Shown piece after piece: positions 26,854 through 35,912 of a stretch of 64,000 bases of DNA. The notes below the pieces were generated by a model. That model searched no databases. It had not been told where the DNA came from and saw only the letters and a program-made list of their open reading frames with translations. Both the position numbers and the translations under genes were made by a program. Each line of letters starts with the position of its first letter. The stretch's first letter is position 1. This stretch comes from Myxococcus sp. RHSTA-1-4 (GTDB lineage: Bacteria > Myxococcota > Myxococcia > Myxococcales > Myxococcaceae): contig NZ_JAIQDG010000030.1 of assembly GCF_020037125.1 (NCBI RefSeq), positions 1-64,000 of the forward strand. The letters run 5' to 3'.

Positions 26854-27758
26854 TAGAAGTAACCCTCACGCTTGCGGTCTTCCATCGCCGTCTCGCTGAA
26901 CTTGTCGTCCGCGCGGCTGGCGCCGCGCTCGGTGACACGCGACGCGCGAATCTCGGTGATGACCTGCTCCACGGTGGTGGCCGTGGACTCGACGCACGCG
27001 GTGCAGGTCATGTCGCCCACGGTGCGGAAGCGCACCTCGGCGGTGGTGACTTCCTCGCCGGGCAGCATCTGGAGGAAGGGCGACCAGGCCATCAGCATGC
27101 CGTCGCGGCGGAACACCTCGCGCCGGTGGCTGAAGTAGATGGACGGCAGCGCCACGCGCTCCTGGTCGATGTATTGCCAGATGTCCAGCTCGGTCCAGTT
27201 GGACAGGGGGAAGACGCGCAGGTGCTCGCCCCGGCGGTGGCGCGCGTTGTAGAGGCTCCACAACTCCGGGCGCTGGTTCTTCGGGTCCCACTGCCCGAAC
27301 TCGTCGCGGAACGAGAAGACGCGCTCCTTGGCGCGGGCCTTCTCCTCGTCGCGCCGGGCGCCGCCGAAGACGGCGTTGAACTGGTGCTTCTCGATGGCCT
27401 CCAGCAGCGGCACCGTCTGCGCGCGGTTGCGCGAGGCGCGCGGGCCCTTCTCCTCCGCCACCCTGCCGGCGTCGATGGCCTCCTGCACCGAGGCGACGAT
27501 GAGCCGCGCGCCCAGCTCCGCCACGCGCGCGTCCCGGTACTGGATGACCTCCGGGAAGTTGTGCCCGGTGTCCACGTGCATCAGCGGGAAGGGCAGCGGC
27601 GCGGGGGCGAAGGCCTTCACCGCCAGGTGCAGCATCACCGCCGAGTCCTTGCCGCCGGAGAACAGGAGCACCGGCCTGTCGAGCTCCGCCACCACTTCGC
27701 GGATGATGAAGATCGACTCGGCTTCCAGCGCCTCGAGATGTGACAGCTCGTAGCTCAC
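26853..27758 (-). CDS. cysD: sulfate adenylyltransferase subunit 2 (PP-loop ATPase)
   Basis: The 301-residue catalytic subunit of ATP sulfurylase begins SYELSHLEALEAESIFIIRE, as expected for the family. The PP-loop is FSGGKDSAVMLHLA, with HVDTGHNFPEV after it, and it ends in REGYF. The GTG at 27758 gives the usual family length but has a poor ribosome binding site. An ATG at 27842 with GGGTGG upstream would add 28 residues and cannot be excluded. It forms APS together with CysN and is the first gene of the PAPS operon. Confidence 0.93.
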   Translation of the reverse strand: MSYELSHLEALEAESIFIIREVVAELDRPVLLFSGGKDSAVMLHLAVKAFAPAPLPFPLMHVDTGHNFPEVIQYRDARVAELGARLIVASVQEAIDAGRVAEEKGPRASRNRAQTVPLLEAIEKHQFNAVFGGARRDEEKARAKERVFSFRDEFGQWDPKNQRPELWSLYNARHRRGEHLRVFPLSNWTELDIWQYIDQERVALPSIYFSHRREVFRRDGMLMAWSPFLQMLPGEEVTTAEVRFRTVGDMTCTACVESTATTVEQVITEIRASRVTERGASRADDKFSETAMEDRKREGYF

Positions 27759-27937
27759 GGAGCGGTACGCTAACACAGCTTCCCGGCAGCCCCGCCAGCC
27801 CTCCTCTCCCGTGACACCCGGCACATCCAGCGGGTGAGACATGTATCGCCACCCGCCAGGTTGCTCGAGCGCGAGCGGTGTGGACGGGGGCTCACGGCCA
27901 GTGCGGGTTTCGTTGCAGACTGCGCGCGAGGAGGCCC

Positions 27938-28750
27938 ATGGACGCCAGGTCGTTGCCGCATCCGGAGCCGCGCCTGCTGGCGTGGCGAATCGAGCAGGCG
28001 CAGGCGGAGCAGGTGGACCAGACGCCCCTGCCCGGGCGCGCCGGGCACCCCTCGCTGCACGTGGCGGGTGGGCGCGCCATCTACACGGGGCCCCGGGCCC
28101 TCTTCTCCGTCGCGCTGGGGGTGGGACTGGGCGGCCCGGTGAGCGCGGAGGACGTGGACCGCATCGAGTCCCTGCTGAGCCAGGACGGAGGCGCCGTCCG
28201 CATCGAGCTGAACCCGTTCTGCGACCCCTCACTGTCCCAGGAGCTGGCGCGGCGGAGGTATGGCGTGGAGCACTTCCAGCTCGTCTGGTGGCGGCCCCCC
28301 GGGCCGGCGCCGGCGCCGCCGCCCGGCGTGACGGTGCGCCCCCTGCGAGCGGGCGAGGAGCGCACCTGGGCGGGGCTCTTCTTCCATGCCTACACGGGAC
28401 GGCGCGCGGGGGCGGAGGTGGAGCTGACGGGCGGGCTGAACCTCACGCGGACGCCGTGCAACACCTGCTTCCTGGCGTGCGTGGACGGGGAGCCCCGGGG
28501 CGTGGGCGTGGTGTCCGCGACGGGGGGCGTGGCACTGCTGTCGGGTGACGGAGTCGCCCCTCCCTACCGGGGCCAGGGCCTCCAGCTCGCGCTCATCCAC
28601 GCACGGGTGGCCTGGGCGGCCGAGCGCGGGTGCGATGTGGCCACCGCGGCGACCGAACCCTCCACGGCCTCCCAGCGGAGCTACGAGAAGGCGGGCTTCC
28701 GCTGCGCGTACCCGAAGCTCGTCATGGTGCGTCCCCCCCTGGGGACTTGA
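27938..28750 (+). CDS. GNAT-family N-acetyltransferase
   Basis: The 270-residue protein has a divergent N-terminal half and a C-terminal GNAT domain. The acetyl-CoA loop is PYRGQGLQLALIHARVAWAA and the final strand region is SQRSYEKAGFRCAYPKLVMV. The ATG at 27938 follows a GAGGAGG tract. The substrate is unknown. It diverges from cysD and precedes the thioesterase by 37 nt on the same strand, so the two may form a transcript. Confidence 0.8.
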   Translation: MDARSLPHPEPRLLAWRIEQAQAEQVDQTPLPGRAGHPSLHVAGGRAIYTGPRALFSVALGVGLGGPVSAEDVDRIESLLSQDGGAVRIELNPFCDPSLSQELARRRYGVEHFQLVWWRPPGPAPAPPPGVTVRPLRAGEERTWAGLFFHAYTGRRAGAEVELTGGLNLTRTPCNTCFLACVDGEPRGVGVVSATGGVALLSGDGVAPPYRGQGLQLALIHARVAWAAERGCDVATAATEPSTASQRSYEKAGFRCAYPKLVMVRPPLGT

Positions 28751-28787
28751 CCCGTTTTCCGTGCCCGTGCGACAGAGCCTTACTGCC

Positions 28788-29573
28788 ATGCGAAGCGCGA
28801 ACACCCCGAGTCCGAATCCCCCTGATCGCTGGTTCCCCACGCGGAAGCCGCTGCCGGAGCCGCGCATGCGGCTGTTCTGCTTCCCCTTCGCTGGCGGCAG
28901 CGCGGCCATCTACAACACCTGGGCGGCCGGCGTGCCCGCCGGTGTCGAGCTGTGCGCCGTGCAGCTCCCCGGGCGCGAGCGGCGCCTGATGGAGAAGCCC
29001 ATCGACAACCTCCCGGCGCTGGTGGACGCCCTGCTGCCGGTGCTCGCGCCGCTGCTGGACCGGCCCTTCGCCTTCTTCGGCTACAGCATGGGCTCGCGCA
29101 TCTCCCTGGAGGTGACGCGCCGCCTGCACGTGCGCAACGGGCCCATGCCGCGCGGCCTCATGGTGGCCGCCGCCGGGCCGCCGCGAGGCAACGAGCGCGA
29201 GCCCATCCACCACCTGCCCGAGGCGGACTTCATCGCCCACCTCCGCAAGTACGACGGCACCCCGGAGGAGATCCTCCAGCACCGCGAGCTGCTGGAGCTG
29301 GTGCTGCCCACGCTGCGCGCGGACTTCGCGCTCGCGTGGTGGGAGAACGGCAACCACGCGGTGAAGCTCGGCATTCCCATCTCCGCCATGGGCGCGGTGG
29401 GTGACGCGCACGTCCCCGTGGCGAAGCTGGAGAACTGGCGAGAGGAGACCTCGAGCCCCGACTTCCGCGTCCGCCACTTCGAGGGGGGCCACTTCTTCAT
29501 CCGCCAGCATCCGGAGCCGCTGCTCGCCGCCGTGCGCGAGGACCTGACGCGCTGGATGTCCGGCTCGCCCTGA
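28788..29573 (+). CDS. type II thioesterase (GrsT/TEII family)
   Basis: The 261-residue alpha/beta hydrolase carries the family opening RLFCFPFAGGSAAIYNTWA and the nucleophile elbow GYSMG with Ser100. The aspartate region is GDAHVPV and the catalytic histidine lies in FEGGHFFI near residue 240. Enzymes of this type remove wrong or stalled acyl groups from phosphopantetheine arms of NRPS and PKS carrier proteins, in the cytoplasm. No NRPS or PKS gene is within this window, so it must serve a megasynthase elsewhere or just outside. The convergent neighbour is an Sfp-type phosphopantetheinyl transferase, which supports this. Confidence 0.9.
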   Translation: MRSANTPSPNPPDRWFPTRKPLPEPRMRLFCFPFAGGSAAIYNTWAAGVPAGVELCAVQLPGRERRLMEKPIDNLPALVDALLPVLAPLLDRPFAFFGYSMGSRISLEVTRRLHVRNGPMPRGLMVAAAGPPRGNEREPIHHLPEADFIAHLRKYDGTPEEILQHRELLELVLPTLRADFALAWWENGNHAVKLGIPISAMGAVGDAHVPVAKLENWREETSSPDFRVRHFEGGHFFIRQHPEPLLAAVREDLTRWMSGSP

Positions 29574-29588
29574 AGCGCCCCGCCCCGC

Positions 29589-30365
29589 TCACGCCGCCTT
29601 GTACTGGGGCGGCGTGTCCGAGGACAAGGGCACCGTGAACTGCCAGCGCACCGTGAGCGGCTGGCCGCGCGCGCGCTTCACCGCCACCGCCGCCTGGTGC
29701 CGCGTGGAGGGCCGGAGCTGCACGAACTGCCAGGCCTCCGGCTCGTCCCGCATCCGCGGGTCGAAGGTGATGCGCGGCGCCTGCTCCGGCTCCAGGTGGA
29801 AGGCGAACTGGTCCAACGGCAGGGACAGCCCCGCCCCGCGCGCCTTGATGTAGGACTCCTTCAACGTCCAGTACTCGAAGAAGCGCCCGCGCTGGCGCTC
29901 CGGGGGGAGCGCCCGCAGCGCGGCGATTTCCGGGGCCGCGAAGTAGTGGTCGGCGATCTCCACCGTCTCCCCTGCCCGCTCCGCGTCCTCCACGTCCGCG
30001 CCCAGCTCCGCCCCCGTCCCCACCGCCACCAGCGCCATGCCGTCCGTGTGGGACAGGTTGAAGCGCAGCCGCGTGCCCCACTCGCCCTGCACCTCCGGCC
30101 GCCCGTACGCGTTGGTCGCGAAGGTCCACGCGGCCGGCGCCACCGGCGCGTAGCGCGACAGCGTCAGCCGCACCAGCGCGTGACTCACCAGGTACTGCCG
30201 CTGGTGCCGCTCGAAGCGGAAGCGGCGCTGCTTCTCGCGCTCCCTCGCGTCCAGCAGCCCCCAGTAGGCGTCCAGGAGCTGCCGGTCGTCGATGCGCTCC
30301 GGCTCGACGATCCACACGTGGACCTCGTCCGGGCGCAGCTCCAGGCGATTGGAAACAGTCGACAT
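29589..30365 (-). CDS. 4'-phosphopantetheinyl transferase, Sfp/Gsp type
   Basis: The 258-residue protein has the hallmark motifs of the Sfp family: RFNLSHTDGMALVAV, the magnesium-binding GADVED, and WTLKESYIKARGAG with the catalytic Glu and Lys. It transfers the phosphopantetheine arm from CoA to a serine of carrier proteins, activating NRPS/PKS or fatty-acid systems. It ends 15 nt from the end of the convergent thioesterase gene. The two together are the usual helpers of nonribosomal or polyketide synthesis. Confidence 0.94.
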   Translation of the reverse strand: MSTVSNRLELRPDEVHVWIVEPERIDDRQLLDAYWGLLDAREREKQRRFRFERHQRQYLVSHALVRLTLSRYAPVAPAAWTFATNAYGRPEVQGEWGTRLRFNLSHTDGMALVAVGTGAELGADVEDAERAGETVEIADHYFAAPEIAALRALPPERQRGRFFEYWTLKESYIKARGAGLSLPLDQFAFHLEPEQAPRITFDPRMRDEPEAWQFVQLRPSTRHQAAVAVKRARGQPLTVRWQFTVPLSSDTPPQYKAA

Positions 30366-30446
30366 GGCCCACCTCTACCATGTCAGGACTCCCTCCGCGT
30401 AGGCTCGGCCACGGGCCCGGCACATGCCGGGCCGGGGGGAGGAACC

Positions 30447-31661
30447 ATGGACCTGACTGCCGCGACGAAGATGCTGGAGACGCTGCGCACCCTCATGGCC
30501 GGCCACACGGACGCCGCCGAGGAGCGCCACGTCCTGGAGCTGCTCACCGGGGCCAGTGCCGCGGAGCTCAACTTCCTGCTGGCCAACGTGGACCTGGAAG
30601 CGCTGCTGAGCGACGTGGACGACCGCGTCATCGGGCCGGACCACCACACCGCCCTGCTGGACCTGCTGTGCGTGCGCCGCGCCGCCGAGCTGTCCCTCCC
30701 CGTGCGGGCCAGCCTCGTGACGGCCCTCCAGACGGGCACCACCCACGCCCAGGCCGAGCGCCGCATCCGCGACCTGTTCCTCGGGCTCAAGGGCCGCGAG
30801 CTCACGGCCTTCAAGAACCTGCTCGACGCGGGCAACAACCACCAGGACCTGGAGAAGCTCCTCTTCGACGACGTGGACGACCCGGCCCTCCGGGAGGAAA
30901 TCCTCGCCCACATCCGCCGCGAGGCCGAGGCCACGCCCAGCGGGGAGAACAAGGTCCTCAGCGACATCGACGACACCTTCTATTGCAACCTCAAGGACAA
31001 GCGGTATCCGTCCAGGACGGTGTACCCGGGCGTGCTCGCCTTCTACGCGGAGCTGGACCGGGGGCCCGGCCTCATCCCCGGGCGCGACGGCGACCTCACC
31101 TTCGTCACCGCGCGGCCCATGGACCCCATGGGCCTGGTGGAGAACATGACGCTGGAGACGCTGCGCAAGCACGGCGTCCCACCGCCCGCCGTGCTGTCCG
31201 GCAGCCTCTTCCACCTCATCGGCAACTCGCGCATCGCGGACAAGAAGTTCGACAACTTCCAGCGCTACCTCCGCGCCTTCCCCGAGTACGGCTTCGTCTT
31301 CGTGGGCGACAGCGGCCAGGGTGACGTGGAGTTCGGCGACCGGATGCTCGCGGCGGCCCCCCAGTCCGTCCACGCCGTGTTCATCCACGACGTGGTGGAC
31401 ACGCCGGAGGCCACCCGCCAGACGTGGCGCGCGAAGCGCATCTACTTCTTCGACACCTACGTCGGCGCGGCGGTGGAGGCCTTCCAGGTGGGCGTCATCT
31501 CCCGCGACGGCGTGGCGCGGGTGGCCCGCGCCGCCGAGGAGTCCATGGCCGGCATCGCGTTCGACTCCCCCGGCCAGCGCGAGGCCCGCCTGTTCGAGCT
31601 GGCGAGGGATTTGAAGCGCGCGGCGGCCCTCACCGCTTCGCCGGTGCCGGCGGGACGCTGA
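30447..31661 (+). CDS. DUF2183/App1-type phosphatase-like protein
   Basis: The 404-residue protein has an acidic all-helical N-terminal region (about 1-165) and a C-terminal HAD-like DUF2183 domain. The domain begins at KVLSDIDDTFY, matching the Asp-x-Asp-x-Thr-like motif, and continues with TARPMDPMG and GDSGQGDVEFG. The yeast founder App1 is a phosphatidate phosphatase; a lipid phosphatase role here is family inference only. GGGGGGAGGAACC precedes the ATG. No signal peptide is present. Its last 32 nt overlap the end of the convergent oxidase gene. Confidence 0.82.
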   Translation: MDLTAATKMLETLRTLMAGHTDAAEERHVLELLTGASAAELNFLLANVDLEALLSDVDDRVIGPDHHTALLDLLCVRRAAELSLPVRASLVTALQTGTTHAQAERRIRDLFLGLKGRELTAFKNLLDAGNNHQDLEKLLFDDVDDPALREEILAHIRREAEATPSGENKVLSDIDDTFYCNLKDKRYPSRTVYPGVLAFYAELDRGPGLIPGRDGDLTFVTARPMDPMGLVENMTLETLRKHGVPPPAVLSGSLFHLIGNSRIADKKFDNFQRYLRAFPEYGFVFVGDSGQGDVEFGDRMLAAAPQSVHAVFIHDVVDTPEATRQTWRAKRIYFFDTYVGAAVEAFQVGVISRDGVARVARAAEESMAGIAFDSPGQREARLFELARDLKRAAALTASPVPAGR

Positions 31662-34383
31662 GCCCCAGCTCCAGCGACAGGTCGAAGCTCAGGTCGGGCG
31701 ACGTTCCCCCGATCTGCTTCACCATCACCGCGACGGTGTTCTCGCCCGGAACGAACAGCCCGGGCGGGAGGTCCACGCTCTCGGTAGCGTTCTCCGCGCC
31801 GGCGTTGGCATACCGCGCGTGCGCGAGGTTGGTGGGGTGGACGTTGCGCGCCAGCGCCTGCGTGCCGTTGACGAAGACCACGATGCCGTCGTCGTACCGC
31901 ACGCCCAGGGTGGCGCTCGTCACCGTGCCGGACACGGTGATCTTCTTGCGGAAGTAGACGCTCGTCTGGGACGGCGTGGTGCGGGGCATCACGGTGGTCT
32001 CGTCCCCATCCCCATAACCCAGCTCTCCCGCGCCCGCGGGCCACGCGCTGTCGTCGAACGCCGCCGTGTTCCACTCCGGGCCCGGGTCCAGGCCGCTGGC
32101 CTCGTAGCTCCACGTGGAGCGCCATGGAATGGGTTGCACCCGCTGCTCGGCGGTGATGGTGAAGGCGCTGTTGCTCGTGTCCTCCGGCGCGCCGCCGTCC
32201 GCGCGGGACACGCGCACCAGCCCCTGCGTCGTGGACACCGCCGGCACCTGCCAGGTGTAGGCCCCCGTGTTCTCCACCCCGCTGGCGATGGGCGTCCAGG
32301 TGGCCCCCAGGTCGGTCGTGTAGGCCAGGTCCACCGTGGGCACGCTGCCGGTAGTGCTCCAGCGAAGCACCGCGGAGCTTCCGGACAGCAGCACCTCGCC
32401 TCCATTCGGAGACAGCACCGTCAGCGTATCCGGGGGCGGTCCCCCGTCCGTCATCTCGACGTCGAGGCTCAGCGCGAACGTCAGGTCGTCGGACGTGTCG
32501 CTCACCTGCTTCACCACGACGGCGATGACGTTCTCCCCCACCACGAAGGGGTTGCCCGACAGCGGCACGTCGGCCCGCTCGTATTCATTGCTCACGGAGG
32601 CGGTGGCGTACTTGCCGAACTCCACCCCGTCGTCCACGTTCCGTCCGAAAACACGCACGCCGTTGATCCACACCGCCATGCCGTCGTCGAAGAGCGCCTC
32701 GAGCTGCGCGCGGGCGACGGGCCTGTCCAGGGTGACGCGCTTGCGGAAGAACACCGAGGACTGAGCCGGCGTCGTGCGCGTCAGCAGCGTGCCCTCGTCA
32801 CCGTCGCCATAACCGAGCTGCCCCGGGCCCGAGCGCCACCCGTCGTCGTCGTAGCTGGGAAGGTACCAGTCCGGGCCGAGGTCCACGCCCCGGTCGTCGT
32901 ACTTCCACGTGTCGGCGAAGGCGATGACGCGCCTCAGCTTCGGTGTCACCGTGGCCACCGTCACCACCTGGCCCACCGACGGCACCCCATTGCCGTCCAC
33001 CAGGAAGAGCATGTAGGGGCCCGGGGGCGCGTCCACGTTCGTGGCCGGCGCGTTGATGGTCAGCGTGTCCGGCGAGGCCGTGTAGCTCAGGGTGAGGAAG
33101 CGCTGCCCCTGGTCCATGGAGTGGGTCACCGCGCTGAGGCCGATCAACGTCACCTTCTGGATGGAGGCCGCCTGCGGCGAGGACACGGTGAAGGGCTTCC
33201 CCGGCTCCACCACCCCCGGGACGCCGGAGACGGTGGGGCGCGCGCCCTTGAAGAGGTAGGGCGGCGAGAACACCTCCGCCGTGCGGACGCCCCGGCCTCC
33301 AGCGTGCAGCACCCGCCCGTCCGGCAGCAGCACCGAGGTGGCGTGGTAGCCGTGGAAGTCCCTGGCGGAGGCCAGCCGCGTCCACTTCTCCGTGACGGGG
33401 TTGAACAGCTCCGCGTACTTCACCGCGCCCGCGGCGGTGTTGAAGCCGCTGGCGCTGGAGCCGCCCGTGACGAGCACCGTGCCGTCCGGCAGCATCGTCG
33501 CGTTGTTCTGCCGCCTCGGCAGCGACATGGAGGCGGTGTAGCGCCACGAGGGTTTGGCCAGGTTCAGGTCGATGATCTCCGACGTGGCCGTCGGCGGGTC
33601 GCCCCCGCCAATCATCATCACCTTCCCGTCGAAGTACACCGCCCCACCGTAGGTGCGGCCGCCGAAGGCGCTGCGGCCATGCTCGAACCAGGTCCCCGTG
33701 CCGTACCAGTCCAGGTACATGGAGGTCCGCCGGGGGCTCGACATGAAGAGCTTGCCGTTGGGCGCCACGAACATGCGCGGGTAGTACGGCAAATCCCTCA
33801 CCGCGGTGGTCAGGTTCCGCAGGGTGTTCGCGGGGCCGCTGTCGTAGCTGCCTGTCTGGTACACCTGCACCAGCTCGTTGATCACCCCCGAGCCTATCGT
33901 CTCCCCCGACAGGATGGCCACGTCGCCATTGGGCAGGGTGGTGTTCGTGGGATACCACCGATTGTCATTCATGTCCGGGGCTCGGCTCCACGCGTTCGTC
34001 GCGAAGTCGTAGATGCTGATGTGCGGAAGGCCCACGTGCGAGGCCACGTGCCCCCCCGTCACCAGCAACCGCCCGTCCGCCAGGAATGAGTGGCCCGCGC
34101 AGAAGATGTTGTAGTCGGGCACCGGCGCCGTCTCGACGGCGCCGGTGACGGGATCCCACACCAGCGGCGGCTCCGAGCCCTCCTCGAACTCCCCGAAGAC
34201 GAACACCTTGCCATTCGGAAGGAGGTTGGCGTGCGTGGCGGACAGCGGCCACGTCCCCAGGTGCGTCCACTGCCCGACGTCCGACGGCACCTGTGCGCTT
34301 GCCGGGCCCGCCAGCACCACCACGCACGCCGCGAGGAGCACCGCGCCCCACCGCGGTGCCCCGAATCCTGCCCCTGATGACAT
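31630..34383 (-). CDS. secreted galactose-oxidase-like copper radical oxidase with jelly-roll C-terminus
   Basis: The 917-residue protein has a signal peptide cleaved near ASA-QV (about residue 30). A seven-bladed Kelch propeller and a DUF1929-like domain (about 30-485) resemble fungal galactose and glyoxal oxidases. Residues equivalent to the copper/radical site are visible: Cys95 in NIFCAGHSF, Tyr144 in NRWYPTNT, Tyr-His near 346 in GYHATSVLLPDGR, and His near 420 in VTHSMDQGQRF. After these come two copies of a jelly-roll-like module (WKYDDRGVDLGPDWY and WSYEASGLDPGPEWN) around an SPNGGE-type domain. It should oxidise an alcohol or aldehyde to release hydrogen peroxide outside the cell. 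GGGGGGAGAC precedes the ATG at 34383. Confidence 0.88.
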   Translation of the reverse strand: MSSGAGFGAPRWGAVLLAACVVVLAGPASAQVPSDVGQWTHLGTWPLSATHANLLPNGKVFVFGEFEEGSEPPLVWDPVTGAVETAPVPDYNIFCAGHSFLADGRLLVTGGHVASHVGLPHISIYDFATNAWSRAPDMNDNRWYPTNTTLPNGDVAILSGETIGSGVINELVQVYQTGSYDSGPANTLRNLTTAVRDLPYYPRMFVAPNGKLFMSSPRRTSMYLDWYGTGTWFEHGRSAFGGRTYGGAVYFDGKVMMIGGGDPPTATSEIIDLNLAKPSWRYTASMSLPRRQNNATMLPDGTVLVTGGSSASGFNTAAGAVKYAELFNPVTEKWTRLASARDFHGYHATSVLLPDGRVLHAGGRGVRTAEVFSPPYLFKGARPTVSGVPGVVEPGKPFTVSSPQAASIQKVTLIGLSAVTHSMDQGQRFLTLSYTASPDTLTINAPATNVDAPPGPYMLFLVDGNGVPSVGQVVTVATVTPKLRRVIAFADTWKYDDRGVDLGPDWYLPSYDDDGWRSGPGQLGYGDGDEGTLLTRTTPAQSSVFFRKRVTLDRPVARAQLEALFDDGMAVWINGVRVFGRNVDDGVEFGKYATASVSNEYERADVPLSGNPFVVGENVIAVVVKQVSDTSDDLTFALSLDVEMTDGGPPPDTLTVLSPNGGEVLLSGSSAVLRWSTTGSVPTVDLAYTTDLGATWTPIASGVENTGAYTWQVPAVSTTQGLVRVSRADGGAPEDTSNSAFTITAEQRVQPIPWRSTWSYEASGLDPGPEWNTAAFDDSAWPAGAGELGYGDGDETTVMPRTTPSQTSVYFRKKITVSGTVTSATLGVRYDDGIVVFVNGTQALARNVHPTNLAHARYANAGAENATESVDLPPGLFVPGENTVAVMVKQIGGTSPDLSFDLSLELGLSVPPAPAKR

Positions 34384-34661
34384 GTCTCCCCCCCTCTGTC
34401 GACGCCGCCCCGAACTCCGGGGGCTGAACCTGAGGGGCCCTTTTCCCCCTGTCACCCGGGCCGCCAGTCGCAAGCAATACCGTCAGGTGAACGTGTCACG
34501 GCTGGGTGAAGTGCCCGCTCTTCACCACTCGGCCTGTACAGACGGGCAGTTGGCGGAGTCGAACGAGCCGCCAACCTTCCGAACGCTCATATCGGGGGCG
34601 GCGGAAGCGGGAGCGCGTCCGTGGAGAAGGGGCACATCGGCGTGACGGGGAGCGGGAACTG

Positions 34662-35912
34662 ATGGAGCTCTTTCCCATTCATCTGCTGTTCATCGTGGTG
34701 CTGATGAACCGCTACATCCTCGGGCCCTTCCTCAGGCGCATGCGAGGCAGGCAGTTCGACCGGGTGGACGACACGTACCTTCCCCGGGTGGCCATCGTCA
34801 TTCCCCTCTTCAACGAGGGGAAGGGCATCTTCCACGCCGTCCGCAGCCTGCTGGAGCAGGACTACCCCAGCCACCTGCTGCAGATCGTGGTGGTGGACGA
34901 CTGCTCCAAGGACGACAGCTACTCCTGGGCGCTGAAGGCGGCGGAAGGCCACCCCAACGTCCTGGTGATGCGCAACCCGGAGAACATGGGCAAGCGCAAG
35001 GGCATCAACCGCGGGGTGAAGGCCGCCGAGGACGCGGAGATCATCGTGTCGGTGGACTCGGACGTCATCGTGGACACGTCCGCCGTCCGCCAGCTGGTGC
35101 GCCGCTTCACCCACCCGCGCATCGCCGCGGTGGGCGGCCGCACCTACGTGACGAACCGTCATCAGAACTGGATGACGCGGATGATCGAGATCAAGTTCCA
35201 CTTCGCCCAGGAGTGGCTGAAGGACCTGGAGCGCAGCTTCCGGCAGGTGATGTGCCTGTCGGGCTGCCTCACCGCGTACCGCCGCCACGTGCTGCTGGAG
35301 CTGGAGCCCATCCTGGAGGCGCGCGCCATCGCCGGCGTGCCCATCAAGTACGGCGAGGACCGGTTCCTCACGCGGCAGATCGTCAAGCACGACTACGAGA
35401 CGGTCTACACGCTGGACGCCTTCTGCTTCACCGCCGCGCCCGCGACGCTGGCCGGCTACTTCTCCCAGCAGCTCCGGTGGAGGCGCTCCAACCTGGTGGA
35501 CCTGCTGGGCGGACTGTCTCATGCCTGGCGGCTGCACCCGGTGGTGACTGTTCACTACGTGTCCCAGCTCGCGCTGTTGCTCTCGTATCCCGTGGTCATC
35601 GTCCACAACGTGCTCAACGGTGAGTTCTGGGACATCCTTGCCTTCCACTTCCTGGTCATCGGCATGCTGGGAATGATCTACCGGTTCGAGACGCGGCACC
35701 TGCCGGAGGACCGGCGGGTCCACGGCGCCAGCTTCCTGCCCATGGCGCTGCTGATGCCGGTGACCTACGCCCTCTTCACGCCGCTCGCACTGCTGACCCT
35801 GGACTCGGGGAGCTGGGAGACGCGGGGCAGCCCCAGCGCGGCCACGGCCGAGTCGCCCGCGGGCAACGGCGGCCTACCTCCCACCCACGCTGGTGAGGGC
35901 TCTCATCCATGA
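34662..35912 (+). CDS. membrane glycosyltransferase family 2, polysaccharide synthase type
   Basis: The 416-residue protein has an N-terminal membrane helix, a GT2 catalytic domain and several C-terminal membrane helices. Catalytic motifs are VVVDDCSKDDS, VDSD (near 131-134), GED in IKYGEDRFL and QQLRWRRS, the processive-synthase set seen in hyaluronan, chitin and cellulose synthases. It probably polymerises a sugar nucleotide and passes the chain through the inner membrane. The ATG at 34662 has GGGGAGCGGG upstream. It overlaps the next gene by 4 nt (ATGA) and heads a four-gene operon with envelope components. The polymer made is unknown. Confidence 0.88.
   Translation: MELFPIHLLFIVVLMNRYILGPFLRRMRGRQFDRVDDTYLPRVAIVIPLFNEGKGIFHAVRSLLEQDYPSHLLQIVVVDDCSKDDSYSWALKAAEGHPNVLVMRNPENMGKRKGINRGVKAAEDAEIIVSVDSDVIVDTSAVRQLVRRFTHPRIAAVGGRTYVTNRHQNWMTRMIEIKFHFAQEWLKDLERSFRQVMCLSGCLTAYRRHVLLELEPILEARAIAGVPIKYGEDRFLTRQIVKHDYETVYTLDAFCFTAAPATLAGYFSQQLRWRRSNLVDLLGGLSHAWRLHPVVTVHYVSQLALLLSYPVVIVHNVLNGEFWDILAFHFLVIGMLGMIYRFETRHLPEDRRVHGASFLPMALLMPVTYALFTPLALLTLDSGSWETRGSPSAATAESPAGNGGLPPTHAGEGSHP

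Noticed and set aside
21079..30365. A full NRPS/PKS biosynthetic cluster
   Set aside because: Only helper enzymes are present. No adenylation, condensation, ketosynthase or carrier-protein domain is in the window.
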